64,000 bases of DNA from Microcoleus sp. bin38.metabat.b11b12b14.051 (GCF_013299165.1 NZ_JAAFKD010000001.1:124001-188000); one strand, 5' to 3'; shown: positions 19,115 through 27,657, counted from the stretch's first letter. Notes: generated by a model not told the origin, from the letters alone. Translations and numbers: made by a program.

Positions 19115-19141
19115 GCCTGAGAGCGTTTGCTCTCAGGCTTT
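19115..19141 (-). terminator. Hairpin downstream of rpaA
   Basis: Perfect stem GCCTGAGAGC / GCTCTCAGGC with a four-base loop lies about 40 bases after the rpaA stop. The plus side ends in TTTTCT and the minus side in TTTGTTGTTT, so it can work in both directions and would end rpaA transcripts. Confidence 0.75.
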
Positions 19142-19179
19142 TCTAGTTGGATTTTTAACTGCTTATGGTATCTGGCGCG

Positions 19180-19929
19180 CTAGCAAGTAGCAGAGGATTT
19201 GCTTTCCTCGGCTACTTGCTCGTTGCTGGGCAACTCTAGGCAATAACCCGCCCCGTATACGGTTTTGATGTACCGAGGATGGCGGGGATCTGGTTCCATT
19301 TTGGTTCTCAGGTGTCTGATGTGCACGCGAATTGTTTCGATGTCGTCGTCAGGGTCGTAACCCCACACTTCTTTGAGAATTTCGCTGGGAGAGACTGTCT
19401 GACCGTGGCGCTGGAGCAAGCAGTGCAGCAACTCGAACTCTAGGTGAGTCAGTTTGACGGTATTAACGTACCAAACAGCTTCAAACCTTTCGGGGACAAG
19501 AGTCAGGGGGCCATAATTCAGGATTTCTGAGTGTTTGGCTGCTTGGGGGATGCGGTCTGTGCGCCTCAGTAAGGCTCGCACTCGCGCCAGCATCTCTTCT
19601 AGTTCAAAGGGTTTGGTCAGGTAGTCGTCGGCGCCGGAGTTGAAGCCTTCTACTTTGTCTTGGGTTTGACTTAAGGCTGTCAACATCAAGACTGGAATGT
19701 CGGCTGTGCGATCGTCGCGCCGCAACCGCTGACAGACTGTGAATCCGTCTACTCTAGGTAGCATCAGGTCTAGCACGATCAGGTCGGGCAGCAATTGTAT
19801 TGCCAGGGCCTGACCTTTGATGCCGTCTTCTGCCTGGGTGACTTCGTAGCCAGCCATTTCTAGGTTGACGGCTACGAGTTCGGCGATCGCCGCGTCATCA
19901 TCAATAACAAGTATCCGAGGCATCATCAT
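19180..19929 (-). CDS. rpaA: Response regulator RpaA
   Basis: 249 residues: a receiver domain (about 5-118) with [16 protein letters not shown], phospho-acceptor Asp in LIVLDLMLP and Lys in DDYLTKPF, and an OmpR/PhoB winged helix with [21 protein letters not shown]. The sequence is RpaA rather than RpaB by its N-terminal ([20 protein letters not shown]) and C-terminal ([10 protein letters not shown]) segments. RpaA is the circadian output regulator that works with SasA and CikA, and also affects phycobilisome-photosystem balance. Three consecutive ATGs (19929, 19926, 19923) make the exact start uncertain. It is monocistronic here, with a hairpin after it. Confidence 0.95.
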   Translation of the reverse strand: MMMPRILVIDDDAAIAELVAVNLEMAGYEVTQAEDGIKGQALAIQLLPDLIVLDLMLPRVDGFTVCQRLRRDDRTADIPVLMLTALSQTQDKVEGFNSGADDYLTKPFELEEMLARVRALLRRTDRIPQAAKHSEILNYGPLTLVPERFEAVWYVNTVKLTHLEFELLHCLLQRHGQTVSPSEILKEVWGYDPDDDIETIRVHIRHLRTKMEPDPRHPRYIKTVYGAGYCLELPSNEQVAEESKSSATC

Positions 19930-20641
19930 TTATCTCACCGCTAACCAGATGGCGGAGGCTACAGCCTTCTGGGGGTTCCAGGTAACTTTAAGGAGCAATT
20001 TTTTAATTTTAAGCTTCATTAAGGATTATAAGGTTCATTAAGAACTTTCAGAACTCTGTAAATATTCTTGTACTAATTATAAGCCATCTTGAGCGCTTAT
20101 CAGAAGACTGTTCGACAAAAAATCTTGCTGGGGGCAGATTTTTGGGCCTACCAGAACAGCTTCAAGTTTTTTGTGGGTACACCTGCGACTTCAGACAATG
20201 GCGCCAATGGTAAGCTGCTGCGGGTGCGAGAGATTGTCTGTGGCGATCGACCGAGAAAGCAGAATTCGGAGAGTGGATTTGCCGACTGGGGAACAGGTCA
20301 TTGAAATATACAGTTTAAATGCTGTACCATTTAAGCCCCGTCTTTGAGACATCTGTTAAGCGTTAACTATTAATTTTTAGTTTGTTAAGTTTAGTGAAAA
20401 ATTTTCTTTTTTTTGAGGATTCGCACTTGCTTTTTAGGGCTATTGACGGTATTATTGAATAATAGAAATATGAGCATTTATAAAAAAATAAGCACTATTT
20501 CCATTATTAGATGATATCACATATAAGTTTAATAATCAATCCCCCAACCTGGAAATCTTGGGTGGATTTTTTTTGGCAATTCTGGAATTTTTTCGATCGC
20601 GCTTGCAGCAGCAAAACAAAGGATAAAAACTGCTAGAAAGG
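19930..20641. other. Intergenic region, rpaA leader and FTR1-gene tail
   Basis: About 700 bases. The rpaA-proximal 150 bases on the minus strand are AT-rich and probably hold its promoter. A 71-codon plus-strand frame starting with TTG at 20089 has protein-like composition but no recognised family. A hydrophobic minus-strand frame ending at 20529 overlaps the FTR1 gene in another frame. Neither is supported enough to call. Confidence 0.35.
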
Positions 20642-21592
20642 CTACTGAGGGCGAGCAGGTTGAGTATTTGGGGAGGGAACAGTCGCTTGAGGGTTTAATT
20701 TTTGGAAGTAAAGGTTGCCGACTGTTAGTAAGAATATTGTATAACCAACAGCTTGCAAAAGATAGATTCGATCTCTGTATCCCAACAGTGCTTTGAGAAT
20801 CACTCCTGGAAATTCGCGATCGGGCAAAACTCCGGCTGCATTCCACACCATCGGGCCTAGAATACAAGAGTGGAGTTGTGCAGTGCGATCGTAAAAAACA
20901 CAAATCCCTGCATACTTGCTATCAATCTGTGACAAAATTGCAGCCGCAGCGTCGAAATGTTTGAGCGCCGACACCGCCAAACCTGCTACGATTAACAGCA
21001 ACAAAATTCCCATAAACTTGAAAAACAGGCGGATATCAATTTTGACGCCCCACTTAAACAGCAGCGCGCCAATGATTGCGGCCCCTGTCAAACCGCCCAA
21101 AGCGCCTAAAGCCGGACTTAAACCTTGCTGAAATTGAGCGCTGACAAAGATGACTGTTTCAAAACCTTCGCGCAGTACCGCAATAAAAATTAAGCCAAAT
21201 ACGCCCCAGCCGGCATTGGTGTTTTTGGTTAAAGCTGCTGTCACCGCTCCTTCAACTTCAGCTTTCAGAAAGCGGGCTTGCTGAGTCATCCAAATTAGCA
21301 TCCAGCTTAGCATGGCGATCGCCACCAGTCCCAACACGCCCTCTAATAGCTGTTTAAATACTGGTGCGTAAGGCTGATTAGATGTCGATAGTGCTGCTAG
21401 CAACCCATTGAATAAAACACCCACAAAACCGCTAGCAGCAATGCCGGCTGCGACTCCTGCATATACCCAAGAATTGAGGTGACTTTGCTGAGCTTTTTTG
21501 AGACAAGCGAGTACAATTCCCACGACTAAGGCTGCTTCCACACCTTCACGCAGGGTAATTACAAAAGTTGGTAGGGCTTCACTAAAGTTCAT
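20642..21592 (-). CDS. FTR1-family iron permease
   Basis: 316 residues, polytopic. Two REGxE motifs, the iron-binding signature of Ftr1/EfeU permeases, are present: FVITLREGVEAALVVG near residue 16 and FIAVLREGFETVIFV near residue 150. Seven or so hydrophobic spans follow the family layout. Family members move iron across the cytoplasmic membrane, usually after oxidation of Fe2+ by a partner protein. The C-terminus (about 235-316) is longer than in the minimal family and ends in a Pro-rich tail. No EfeO or EfeB gene is adjacent; upstream on the same strand are a ferritin-like gene and three membrane-protein genes that may supply the partner functions. Confidence 0.92.
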   Translation of the reverse strand: MNFSEALPTFVITLREGVEAALVVGIVLACLKKAQQSHLNSWVYAGVAAGIAASGFVGVLFNGLLAALSTSNQPYAPVFKQLLEGVLGLVAIAMLSWMLIWMTQQARFLKAEVEGAVTAALTKNTNAGWGVFGLIFIAVLREGFETVIFVSAQFQQGLSPALGALGGLTGAAIIGALLFKWGVKIDIRLFFKFMGILLLLIVAGLAVSALKHFDAAAAILSQIDSKYAGICVFYDRTAQLHSCILGPMVWNAAGVLPDREFPGVILKALLGYRDRIYLLQAVGYTIFLLTVGNLYFQKLNPQATVPSPNTQPARPQ

Positions 21593-21612
21593 TTTTTATA
21601 CTGGTTAATTTG

Positions 21613-21754
21613 CAGGGCTATTTCATTCTCGAAAAAACGAGGGTTTTGTAGGGGTAGTGCCCCCGTGCCTACCCCCCACCGAAGAGTTATCGTTCATTTC
21701 GGGCATCGGGGCAACCACAGGGGGATTGCCCCTACAAAGAATGAAATAGCCCTG
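21613..21754. mobile_element. MITE-like element with 17-base TIRs and 9-base target duplication
   Basis: Terminal inverted repeats CAGGGCTATTTCATTCT (21613-21629) and AGAATGAAATAGCCCTG (21738-21754) are perfect over 17 bases. They are flanked directly by GTTAATTTG on both sides (21604-21612 and 21755-21763), a 9-base target-site duplication. The 142-base interior has GTAGGGGTAGTGCCCCC and GGGGATTGCCCCTAC palindromic parts and no coding capacity. It was inserted between the ferritin-like gene and the FTR1 gene just before the FTR1 start, so it may affect FTR1 translation or transcription. Confidence 0.8.
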
Positions 21755-21903
21755 GTTAATTTGTCGTTAGTCCTTAGTTTTTAATCCTAAGATTATTGAA
21801 CCGCGAAGATGCTAAGGAAGGGGAAAGAAAGCAGGAGGTTTTATTAAGGCGGTTGGGGTGTATCTAAGGACTAATAACTAAGGACTAATAACTATTGCAT
21901 TGC

Positions 21904-22338
21904 TTAACTAAAATCTCGCAGCATTTTCTTGAGTTCTACTTGGTGCAGTTCTTCTTGACCGATTAGGGTGCGGGCGTATTCTTCCAAGTAAACGCTGGCG
22001 TCTGTCACGACTTCAAGTAAAGATTTATACTTTTTGAGTGCTTTTTTTTCGTGATTTAGACTTTCTTCCAAAAGGTCTTTCACCGAGTGCTTGTAGGTTT
22101 CTTCAATTGGGGCAATTTTTTGGCTGGGATGCCCTTCTAAACCTGTGAGAATTTCTCCTGCTTGTTGCGCGTGGAGCAGAGATTCAGTTGCTTGTGCTTG
22201 AAAAAATTGTACGATGGGAATGCGGTTTGGGCCTGTCACCATCAGTGCATAGTGGGTGTAGCGCACAACCCCTGCTAGTTCCCATTCCATGATGGTGGCT
22301 AGCAGTTCTTGGGTTTTTTTCTCGTCAAGTTCTTTCAT
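21904..22338 (-). CDS. Ferritin-like (bacterioferritin-type) protein
   Basis: 144 residues from the ATG at 22338; the frame runs 26 codons further but that part is unlike the family. A four-helix ferritin-like protein with candidate di-iron ligands Glu20 (IMEWELAGVVRY), Glu52/His56 (ATESLLHAQQAGE), Glu97 and Glu129/His132 (GQEELHQVE). Ligand assignment is by pattern only. It could store or oxidise iron in the cytosol. It lies between an anchored protein gene and the FTR1 permease gene on the minus strand, supporting a role in iron handling. It is shorter than a typical Bfr (about 158 residues) and lacks an obvious haem-ligand Met. Confidence 0.82.
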   Translation of the reverse strand: MKELDEKKTQELLATIMEWELAGVVRYTHYALMVTGPNRIPIVQFFQAQATESLLHAQQAGEILTGLEGHPSQKIAPIEETYKHSVKDLLEESLNHEKKALKKYKSLLEVVTDASVYLEEYARTLIGQEELHQVELKKMLRDFS

Positions 22339-22555
22339 TTGTGGTTTTTGATGTAGATTGCAATAAAGCGCACTGCTTAGGATATCATATTTTTTGATTG
22401 AATGGAATTTAGGCAAAAAGTGTTTTTTTAATATCTATGCAGTAGGGTGCGGACTCCGCACCCTACTGCATAGATATTGGGCTTTTATTCTGATTAAAAA
22501 AATTGCCAAGCAAGGCGCGCGTCGCGCACCTTACCGGATAGTTTTTTGGCGTCAG

Positions 22556-23290
22556 TTAGGGGTTAACTTCTAATACTCCGCTAGGAGTAAACACTACGGT
22601 CAACTTAGCTGCGGGTACTGCACCACTGTTACTCTCAGGCTGGGAAGACTTCTGCAAATTTGGCAGGGGTGTTTCTTGGGTGAAATCTTTGGCTGGTTGA
22701 TTGAGTGGCTCAAAATTTGCGATCGCCCCGTCAAGACTCGCACTCACGCGATACACTAGATTTTGAGTGAAGGTAGGGCTAGTTTGCCAACCTTGATTAA
22801 TGCGATCGTACAATTTCAGGCTTAACTCTTGTAGCTGGGTGCGATCGGTAATTTCCACTGTCTGATTAGTCCCATTAACCACCGGAGCTTCCTGCTTACC
22901 TGCTGATACAGGCACAGCTTGCACAGTCTTGTCTGTACCGCTACTCGCAATAACGGTTTCAGCAGACTTATTCGCAACAGGCGCAACATCAGGAGACTTT
23001 TCAGGCAGATTTTTTAGACTGTCAGCAACTACAGCCGGAAGCACACCACTACTCGCAATAGCAGATTCCGCCGGCTTATTCGCAACAGCCTTAACATCTG
23101 CTGCCGTACCATCAGGCTTTTTCCCCTCTATTGTCAAAGATTTGACGTAAATACCGCGAAACTTTTCTTTTTGTGTAACGCGAAACATCGCAATCGGATA
23201 AGTCACAAAACAAAGAGTCAAAACTCCCACACAAGCCCAAACTATTTTGTGCATCTCCTTCGCTGGGAGTGGCTTATTTTTCGTTTCCAT
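22556..23290 (-). CDS. Membrane-anchored protein with Ala/Pro/Ser linker and TonB-like C-terminal domain
   Basis: 244 residues from the ATG at 23290. One N-terminal span (about residues 15-36, KIVWACVGVLTLCFVTYPIA), a low-complexity linker with an internal duplication (NKPAESAIASSG / NKSAETVIASSG, about 70-120), and a C-terminal domain of about 95 residues: LYDRINQGWQTSPTFTQNLV, YRVSASLDGAIANFEPLNQP, VVFTPSGVLEVNP. The last pattern recurs in cyanobacterial proteins and loosely resembles TonB C-terminal domains, which span the periplasm. Inferred role: periplasm-spanning partner of the iron cluster. It begins 19 bases after the previous gene, so the two are co-transcribed. Confidence 0.75.
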   Translation of the reverse strand: METKNKPLPAKEMHKIVWACVGVLTLCFVTYPIAMFRVTQKEKFRGIYVKSLTIEGKKPDGTAADVKAVANKPAESAIASSGVLPAVVADSLKNLPEKSPDVAPVANKSAETVIASSGTDKTVQAVPVSAGKQEAPVVNGTNQTVEITDRTQLQELSLKLYDRINQGWQTSPTFTQNLVYRVSASLDGAIANFEPLNQPAKDFTQETPLPNLQKSSQPESNSGAVPAAKLTVVFTPSGVLEVNP

Positions 23291-23309
23291 CAATCAAACC
23301 TCAGATTAT

Positions 23310-23783
23310 TTAAGTTAACGGCAAATAGGGGAATAGAGGATGCCAGCACATAGCTGTCGCAGCAACCAACAAACTAATCATCCATAAAAATATGGTGCGA
23401 CTTTTGATGTTCTTGTTTTTCCAGAGAGTATAGAGAATTGGCCAACTGACAAGCCAACCTACAAGCAACATGGTTTCCTTGCCTGTATAACTGCCGATGT
23501 TGCCCCACAATTCATCACCAGTCTTGCTTCCCGGAATCCAAGTGCCAAGATTCCAAACCATTTTCTCTATGGCTTTGGATGTGTCTGAAAAGTGGTGAGT
23601 TACCATCATTGTGAAACAGCCAATTGCTGCACTAATTAATGCCGCTGCCGCCGGGCCACTGACACTAGGTGGAGTTTCTGAGCCTTCAGATAAACCGCTC
23701 GGAAAGCGTTTTAATTTGCTCCAAAATTTGCCATACGCTGGTTCACTGTCGGCGGAATTTTCCTGATATAACTGTCTTGTCAT
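23310..23783 (-). CDS. Three-span membrane protein of the iron cluster
   Basis: 157 residues from the ATG at 23783, chosen because GGAG lies nine bases before it; another ATG at 23792 sits too close to the same site. There are three hydrophobic stretches (SGPAAAALISAAIGCFTMMV, ETMLLVGWLVSWPILYTLW, RTIFLWMISLLVAATAMCW). His-His in MVTHHFSD and His in CWHPLFPYL near membrane borders could bind metal, which is inference. No named family recognised. It is co-directional with the anchored protein that follows 19 bases later. Confidence 0.72.
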   Translation of the reverse strand: MTRQLYQENSADSEPAYGKFWSKLKRFPSGLSEGSETPPSVSGPAAAALISAAIGCFTMMVTHHFSDTSKAIEKMVWNLGTWIPGSKTGDELWGNIGSYTGKETMLLVGWLVSWPILYTLWKNKNIKSRTIFLWMISLLVAATAMCWHPLFPYLPLT

Positions 23784-23826
23784 TTGATCCATCTCCTAAG
23801 TTTAGTCATTATTCATCAGTCATTAT

Positions 23827-23917
23827 AGGACTTACACACTGAGCGCCGAAAATCAAGGTTTGAGATTGCTTCGTCAGCCTCGCAATGACATAATTACGTT
23901 ATCTGTTCGTAAGTCCT
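23827..23917. repeat. Short AGGACTTAC-ended inverted-repeat element
   Basis: AGGACTTAC (23827-23835) and GTAAGTCCT (23909-23917) bound 91 bases containing GATTGCTTCG...CGCAATGACA, the reverse of the TCATTGCGAGGAACGAAGCA motif. It looks like a shorter member of the family at 14126-14350. Confidence 0.65.
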
Positions 23918-23941
23918 GCATTAGTTAAAGTCACTAAAAAC

Positions 23942-24574
23942 TTACAAAGCGCGAATTTTAGCAACACCAAGTCCGCTCACCATGCCGCCCATTGCAAAAA
24001 ACATAATTGCTGCCAAAGCGACACAGGTTGCTGTGAGAACCGGGCGATTTTTCTTGTCTAAAATTGAGTCGCCGTAGTTCCACAAAATCCACGCGCAAGC
24101 TACTGTCAAAGGCAAGGTAAATAGCACGCTAAATTCGTGATATTCCATCAAAACGTACTGCCCTAAAGGCGAGTTTTCTTTCAGCCAAGCGCGAGCTCCG
24201 CCAAAATCTGCGCTTGCCCGATAACGCATATAAGCCCAGTTGCCGGTAGAAATGGCTAAAAAACTCAAAAGAGTTGACCAAAATGCTAAAGTACGCATTT
24301 GAGGCAATATTTTACCGGCACCCCGCATTAAGGGAAATGCGAGATGTCCTGTATAAACCATGACGACTAATGCCAACATTGCACCCATGCCGTGAATTGC
24401 TCCCATCCACCGCTGCCAAGGGCTCGGATGCAATAGGTTAACTAAAGGTAAAAACAGGAATAAACCGGCGGATAAAAAGCTGAGTCCGTAGATAGTAACT
24501 TGCGCGATATCTAGCTGTCTGGGAAATTCTGAGGGAACTAAATCGGTAGTTGAGTCTGGCGTTGAGTGTTGCAC
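23942..24574 (-). CDS. Five-span membrane protein with intramembrane His, first gene of the iron cluster
   Basis: 210 residues if it starts at GTG 24574, which has AGGAGG ten bases upstream; a TTG at 24583 is also possible but too close to that site. Five predicted spans: IYGLSFLSAGLFLFLPLVN, GAMLALVVMVYTGHLAFPL, a third near TLLSFLAISTGNW, a fourth with LMEYHEFSVLFTLPLTVACA, and a last one near FFAMGGMVSGLG. His in IHGMGAM, YTGHLAF and YHEF within or near spans could ligate haem or metal, as in b-type cytochromes; this is inference. No family name is certain. It leads the minus-strand set that ends in the FTR1 permease. Confidence 0.7.
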   Translation of the reverse strand: MQHSTPDSTTDLVPSEFPRQLDIAQVTIYGLSFLSAGLFLFLPLVNLLHPSPWQRWMGAIHGMGAMLALVVMVYTGHLAFPLMRGAGKILPQMRTLAFWSTLLSFLAISTGNWAYMRYRASADFGGARAWLKENSPLGQYVLMEYHEFSVLFTLPLTVACAWILWNYGDSILDKKNRPVLTATCVALAAIMFFAMGGMVSGLGVAKIRAL

Positions 24575-24829
24575 TGCTGGCAAACCTCCTGTAGGTTGTG
24601 GGGGAAATTACTTGAGAATTATTGCATTAGTGTTTTAAGTCTCTTGAGAATGCGGTTGGTGCCCAAATAGCCGATCGCACTTGCACGCGATCGACAACCG
24701 CCCAAACACCGCTTCACATAGATTTACAGCAATAACATCTGAGTTTTTAGTTTTGCCAATACCAAAAATCCTTGCCTTGACTAGCTTGGAGCTAATTTTG
24801 CAGCTTTTGTTATCCGTTAACTAATGCTA

Positions 24830-24854
24830 TTTATTCTCAACTGTTGAGAATAAA
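24830..24854. promoter_or_regulatory. Perfect 11-base-arm palindrome, candidate iron operator
   Basis: TTTATTCTCAA, CTG, TTGAGAATAAA: a perfect palindrome with 11-base arms and a 3-base centre, about 255 bases upstream of the first iron-cluster gene (minus) and about 350 bases upstream of cbiM (plus). The TTCTCAA half resembles FurA sites described in Anabaena (AAATTCTCAATAAAT-like). Regulator identity is inferred. Confidence 0.5.
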
Positions 24855-24951
24855 ACTAATTACTGGCTTTCATTAAAAATTTTATAATTTCTTAAGATTT
24901 TTATCCAATCTTTGATATTGATACATTTGATAGTGAAAATTTGTAAATTTA

Positions 24952-24968
24952 TTGATAACTATTATCAA
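24952..24968. promoter_or_regulatory. TTGATAA-CTA-TTATCAA palindrome, Fur/Zur-like box
   Basis: Perfect 7-base arms with a 3-base centre, very close to the TGATAAT-ATTATCA form of Fur/Zur boxes. It lies in the 630-base divergent spacer between the iron cluster and cbiM and could serve either side. The rest of 24575-25206 is AT-rich with no gene and no B12-box recognised. Confidence 0.5.
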
Positions 24969-25206
24969 ATAGCTCAAAAATACGGGCTGTAGGTACAAAA
25001 TTTGATGAATTTTTAAGAATTATTTAATCTCCGCTCCCCACTCGTCAAAATTCTGGCTGTTAAGCTAGAAGCTTTGCAGGATAAGCGATCGCCCGCCACG
25101 ACTTCCCCGATCGCTCGCTCCCACCAATGCCCCCTGAGGGGATTGTAAAGTTTTGTAAAAAATAGTTGACTTAAGGGTTGGCAGTTATCTCTTTTTTGAT
25201 ATATCG

Positions 25207-26133
25207 ATGCACATACCTGATGGTTTTCTTTCACCGCCCGTAGCTATTGCCACCGGCATAGCAAGTGCAGCAGTAATTGCAGTTGCCCTCAATCGAACCC
25301 GCGCCAGTCTGGGATTGCGGCAAGCCCCAATCATGGGATTAACTACAGCTTTCGTGTTTGCAGCCCAGATGATCAACTTTCCCGTAGCCGGCGGCACCAG
25401 CGGGCACTTGTTGGGAGGCGCGCTGGCATCCGTGGTTTTGGGGAACCCTTGGGCGGCAACTTTGGCAATGAGTACGGTTTTCATAATTCAAAGCATCTTG
25501 TTTGCCGATGGAGGGATCACAGCCCTGGGTGCGAATATTTTTAACATGGGGCTAGTTGGGATTTGGGTTGGCTGGTGGTTGTTACAGCCGTTACAGCAAC
25601 TGTTGGGAGGTTCCCGAAATCGTTTGCCCCTAGCTGCGGGCATCGCTGCCGCCCTTAGCGTCGTTGCTGCTTCGGTTTGTTGTGCGATCGAACTCGCAAT
25701 TTCTGGTACAGTACCGCTGAATATTGCATTGCCCGCAATGGTAGGCGTACATATTTTAATTGGCATTGGCGAAGGGGTAATTACAGGCGGAGTTTTAACT
25801 TATCTCGTCAAAGTGCGGCCGGATTTACTGCCGGGAGAAAAGCCACAATTGCAGAAATGGCTAGCACCAGTAGTGGGAGTATTATTAATCTCCGGCGTGC
25901 TTTCCCTGTTCGCTTCTAGTTGGCCTGATGGGTTAGATTCGGTAGCCGAAAAATATGGCTTTAAAGATAAAGAATCTGCGGCAATCGAAAACCCTACTCC
26001 TTTAGCAGATTACAAAGTTAAAGGATTAGAAGAACAGCCTATCGGTACTAGCATTGCCGGACTTTTAGGCTCAGCCGTCAGCTTCGGCGCGGCCTTTGGT
26101 ATTGCTCAATTGGTAAAACCGAAAGATGTCTAA
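25207..26133 (+). CDS. cbiM: ECF-type nickel/cobalt transporter substrate-binding membrane component
   Basis: 308 residues. MHIPDGFL at the very N-terminus supplies the metal-binding Met1/His2 of CbiM/NikM S-components, and GGTSGHLLGGALA carries the inner His. Several spans follow. The C-terminal extension (about 215-308) has a membrane span, the SSWPDGLDSVAEKYGF motif and a last span, as in CbiN/NikN-type or PDGLE domains, so M and N functions are fused. Substrate (Ni2+ or Co2+) cannot be told from sequence. It overlaps cbiQ by eight bases; cbiO follows. It is divergent from the iron cluster. Confidence 0.9.
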   Translation: MHIPDGFLSPPVAIATGIASAAVIAVALNRTRASLGLRQAPIMGLTTAFVFAAQMINFPVAGGTSGHLLGGALASVVLGNPWAATLAMSTVFIIQSILFADGGITALGANIFNMGLVGIWVGWWLLQPLQQLLGGSRNRLPLAAGIAAALSVVAASVCCAIELAISGTVPLNIALPAMVGVHILIGIGEGVITGGVLTYLVKVRPDLLPGEKPQLQKWLAPVVGVLLISGVLSLFASSWPDGLDSVAEKYGFKDKESAAIENPTPLADYKVKGLEEQPIGTSIAGLLGSAVSFGAAFGIAQLVKPKDV

Positions 26134-26785
26134 ACTCTCCATACCTTTTCGACTGCGGCTGTCTTTGACAATTGTCATCGGCATTGGTTTTATGAAGACT
26201 GGGGCTTGGCTGTGGCTGGGGATTTATGGAGCGATCGCACTTTTGTGGTCATTTTGGCTCAGAGCTCCGCTGCGAACCCTAGCGCAACTGTTGGGAGCAG
26301 AATTGCTATTTCTATCCTTATTAGTGCTGCCCCAAGGTTGGGAACGAGCGAGTTTTCTGTTGCTACGTTCCCTAATTTGCCTGCTAATTATGAACAGTTT
26401 TCTATTAACTTTACCACCTCATAGTTTCGGAATTGCGCTCAAAGGATTGCCGTTACCAGCAGGCTTGCAAGAGATTGTACTTTTAGCCGGACAATACTTA
26501 GAAATTCTGCTAGCAGAAGTCAATCGCATGAAAAGATCCGCCCAACTCCGAGGCTTATCTGGTACGGGAGGATGGCTGCGCTATGCCAGTGCTTCCATGA
26601 TCGGAGCGCTTTATTTGCGAAGTCTCGATCGCGCCGAAAGAGTCCACGCAGCCATGATGATTCGTGGCTATCAAGGAAGTTTGCCGACTGACTCAAAATC
26701 CACGCCAAAAGAGCGACTCTGGGTGACACTCGCGATTTTAACCGCAGCCGGATTAACAATAGCTTCTTACAGTAATTGGGCCTAG
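26126..26785 (+). CDS. cbiQ: ECF transporter transmembrane protein CbiQ
   Basis: 219 residues, the T-component that couples the ATPase to the metal-binding S-component. N-terminal spans (WLGIYGAIALLWSFWL, ELLFLSLLVLPQGW) are followed by the conserved cytoplasmic helices with RAERVHAAMMIRGYQG, matching the A-R-G coupling motif of the family. The start overlaps the end of cbiM by eight bases, so translation is coupled. It is slightly short for the family (usually about 230-260) but complete at both ends. Confidence 0.9.
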   Translation: MSKLSIPFRLRLSLTIVIGIGFMKTGAWLWLGIYGAIALLWSFWLRAPLRTLAQLLGAELLFLSLLVLPQGWERASFLLLRSLICLLIMNSFLLTLPPHSFGIALKGLPLPAGLQEIVLLAGQYLEILLAEVNRMKRSAQLRGLSGTGGWLRYASASMIGALYLRSLDRAERVHAAMMIRGYQGSLPTDSKSTPKERLWVTLAILTAAGLTIASYSNWA

Positions 26786-26908
26786 GGCATAGGGCATAGG
26801 AAATTGATTAATTCATGCCTCTATCTTTTTCCTTCTCCCCTCCCCTCTCTGCGCCCTCTGCGCCCTCTGCGGTTAAAAACTCTTAATCCAAAAATCGAGG
26901 CAAAAAAA

Positions 26909-27643
26909 TTGACTGATCTCAAAGTGACCACAACAATTGAAGTGCAGGACTTAGTATTCGGATACCCGCAGCAAAAACCTGTGTTGCAAGGAATTTCATT
27001 CACCTTAAAACCGGGAGAAAGAGTTGCTTTACTCGGTTTAACTGGTGCTGGGAAAAGCACTTTGCTAGAAAACTTGATCGGATTGAAAATGCCACAATCT
27101 GGCGAGGTAAGAGTGCAGGGAACCAAGCTGGAACAGGCGACTTTATCGCAAGCGCGGAGGCAAATTGGATTTTGCTTTCAAGATGCGAACGATCAGCTAT
27201 TTATGCCGACTATTTTGGAGGATGTGATGTTCGGGCCACGCAATTATGGAGTACCGCTGGGCGTGGCGCGCGATCGAGCTTTAGCTTTATTAGACGAATT
27301 CGGTTTAGTCGAATTTGCCAACCGTTCCGCCCACGAACTGTCTGGGGGTCAAAGAAGGTTAGCAGCATTAGCCGCAATTTTAGCATTAGAGCCTGCCATT
27401 TTAATCTTAGACGAGCCGACCAACGGACTAGACCCCTCCTGGCGCCGTCATTTGGCTAAGGTTTTGTCGCAATTGCCGATCGAGGTAATTTTGATCGCGT
27501 CTCACGATTTAAACTGGATTGGGAAAACGACTCAAAGGGCGTTAATTTTGGCTGATGGTCAGATTCGGGTGGATGAACAAACTCAAGAATTGCTGAAAGA
27601 TAAATCCACTCTTGAGCATTACAATTTGCCGCCAGATTGGTAA
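26909..27643 (+). CDS. cbiO: ECF transporter ATP-binding protein CbiO
   Basis: 244 residues if TTG 26909 is the start. The frame opens at ATG 26804, but the first 35 codons come from a CTCTGCGCCCTCTGCGG interspersed repeat and do not resemble the family, so the real start is later; GTG 26927 is also possible. Walker A is GLTGAGKST, the signature is ELSGGQRRLAAL, and Walker B is ILILDEPTNGLD; the H-loop is IASHDLNW. It energises Ni/Co uptake with CbiM and CbiQ. The repeat inserted between cbiQ and cbiO has separated two genes that are normally adjacent. Confidence 0.88.
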   Translation: MTDLKVTTTIEVQDLVFGYPQQKPVLQGISFTLKPGERVALLGLTGAGKSTLLENLIGLKMPQSGEVRVQGTKLEQATLSQARRQIGFCFQDANDQLFMPTILEDVMFGPRNYGVPLGVARDRALALLDEFGLVEFANRSAHELSGGQRRLAALAAILALEPAILILDEPTNGLDPSWRRHLAKVLSQLPIEVILIASHDLNWIGKTTQRALILADGQIRVDEQTQELLKDKSTLEHYNLPPDW

Positions 27644-27657
27644 TTAGTCATTGGTTT

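Noticed and set aside
20089-20304. 71-codon frame with TTG start upstream of rpaA
   Set aside because: Some protein-like composition but no family, no ATG and no ribosome-binding site; left as undecided.
20529-20903. Minus-strand frame ending in a hydrophobic segment
   Set aside because: Mostly overlaps the FTR1 gene in another frame; only the last 38 codons are outside it and have no start.
20642-21592. EfeU of a complete EfeUOB system
   Set aside because: The permease is of the FTR1 family, but no EfeO or EfeB-like gene is nearby.
24575-25206. Cobalamin riboswitch ahead of cbiM
   Set aside because: No recognisable B12 box or conserved riboswitch elements in the spacer; the palindromes look like protein operators.
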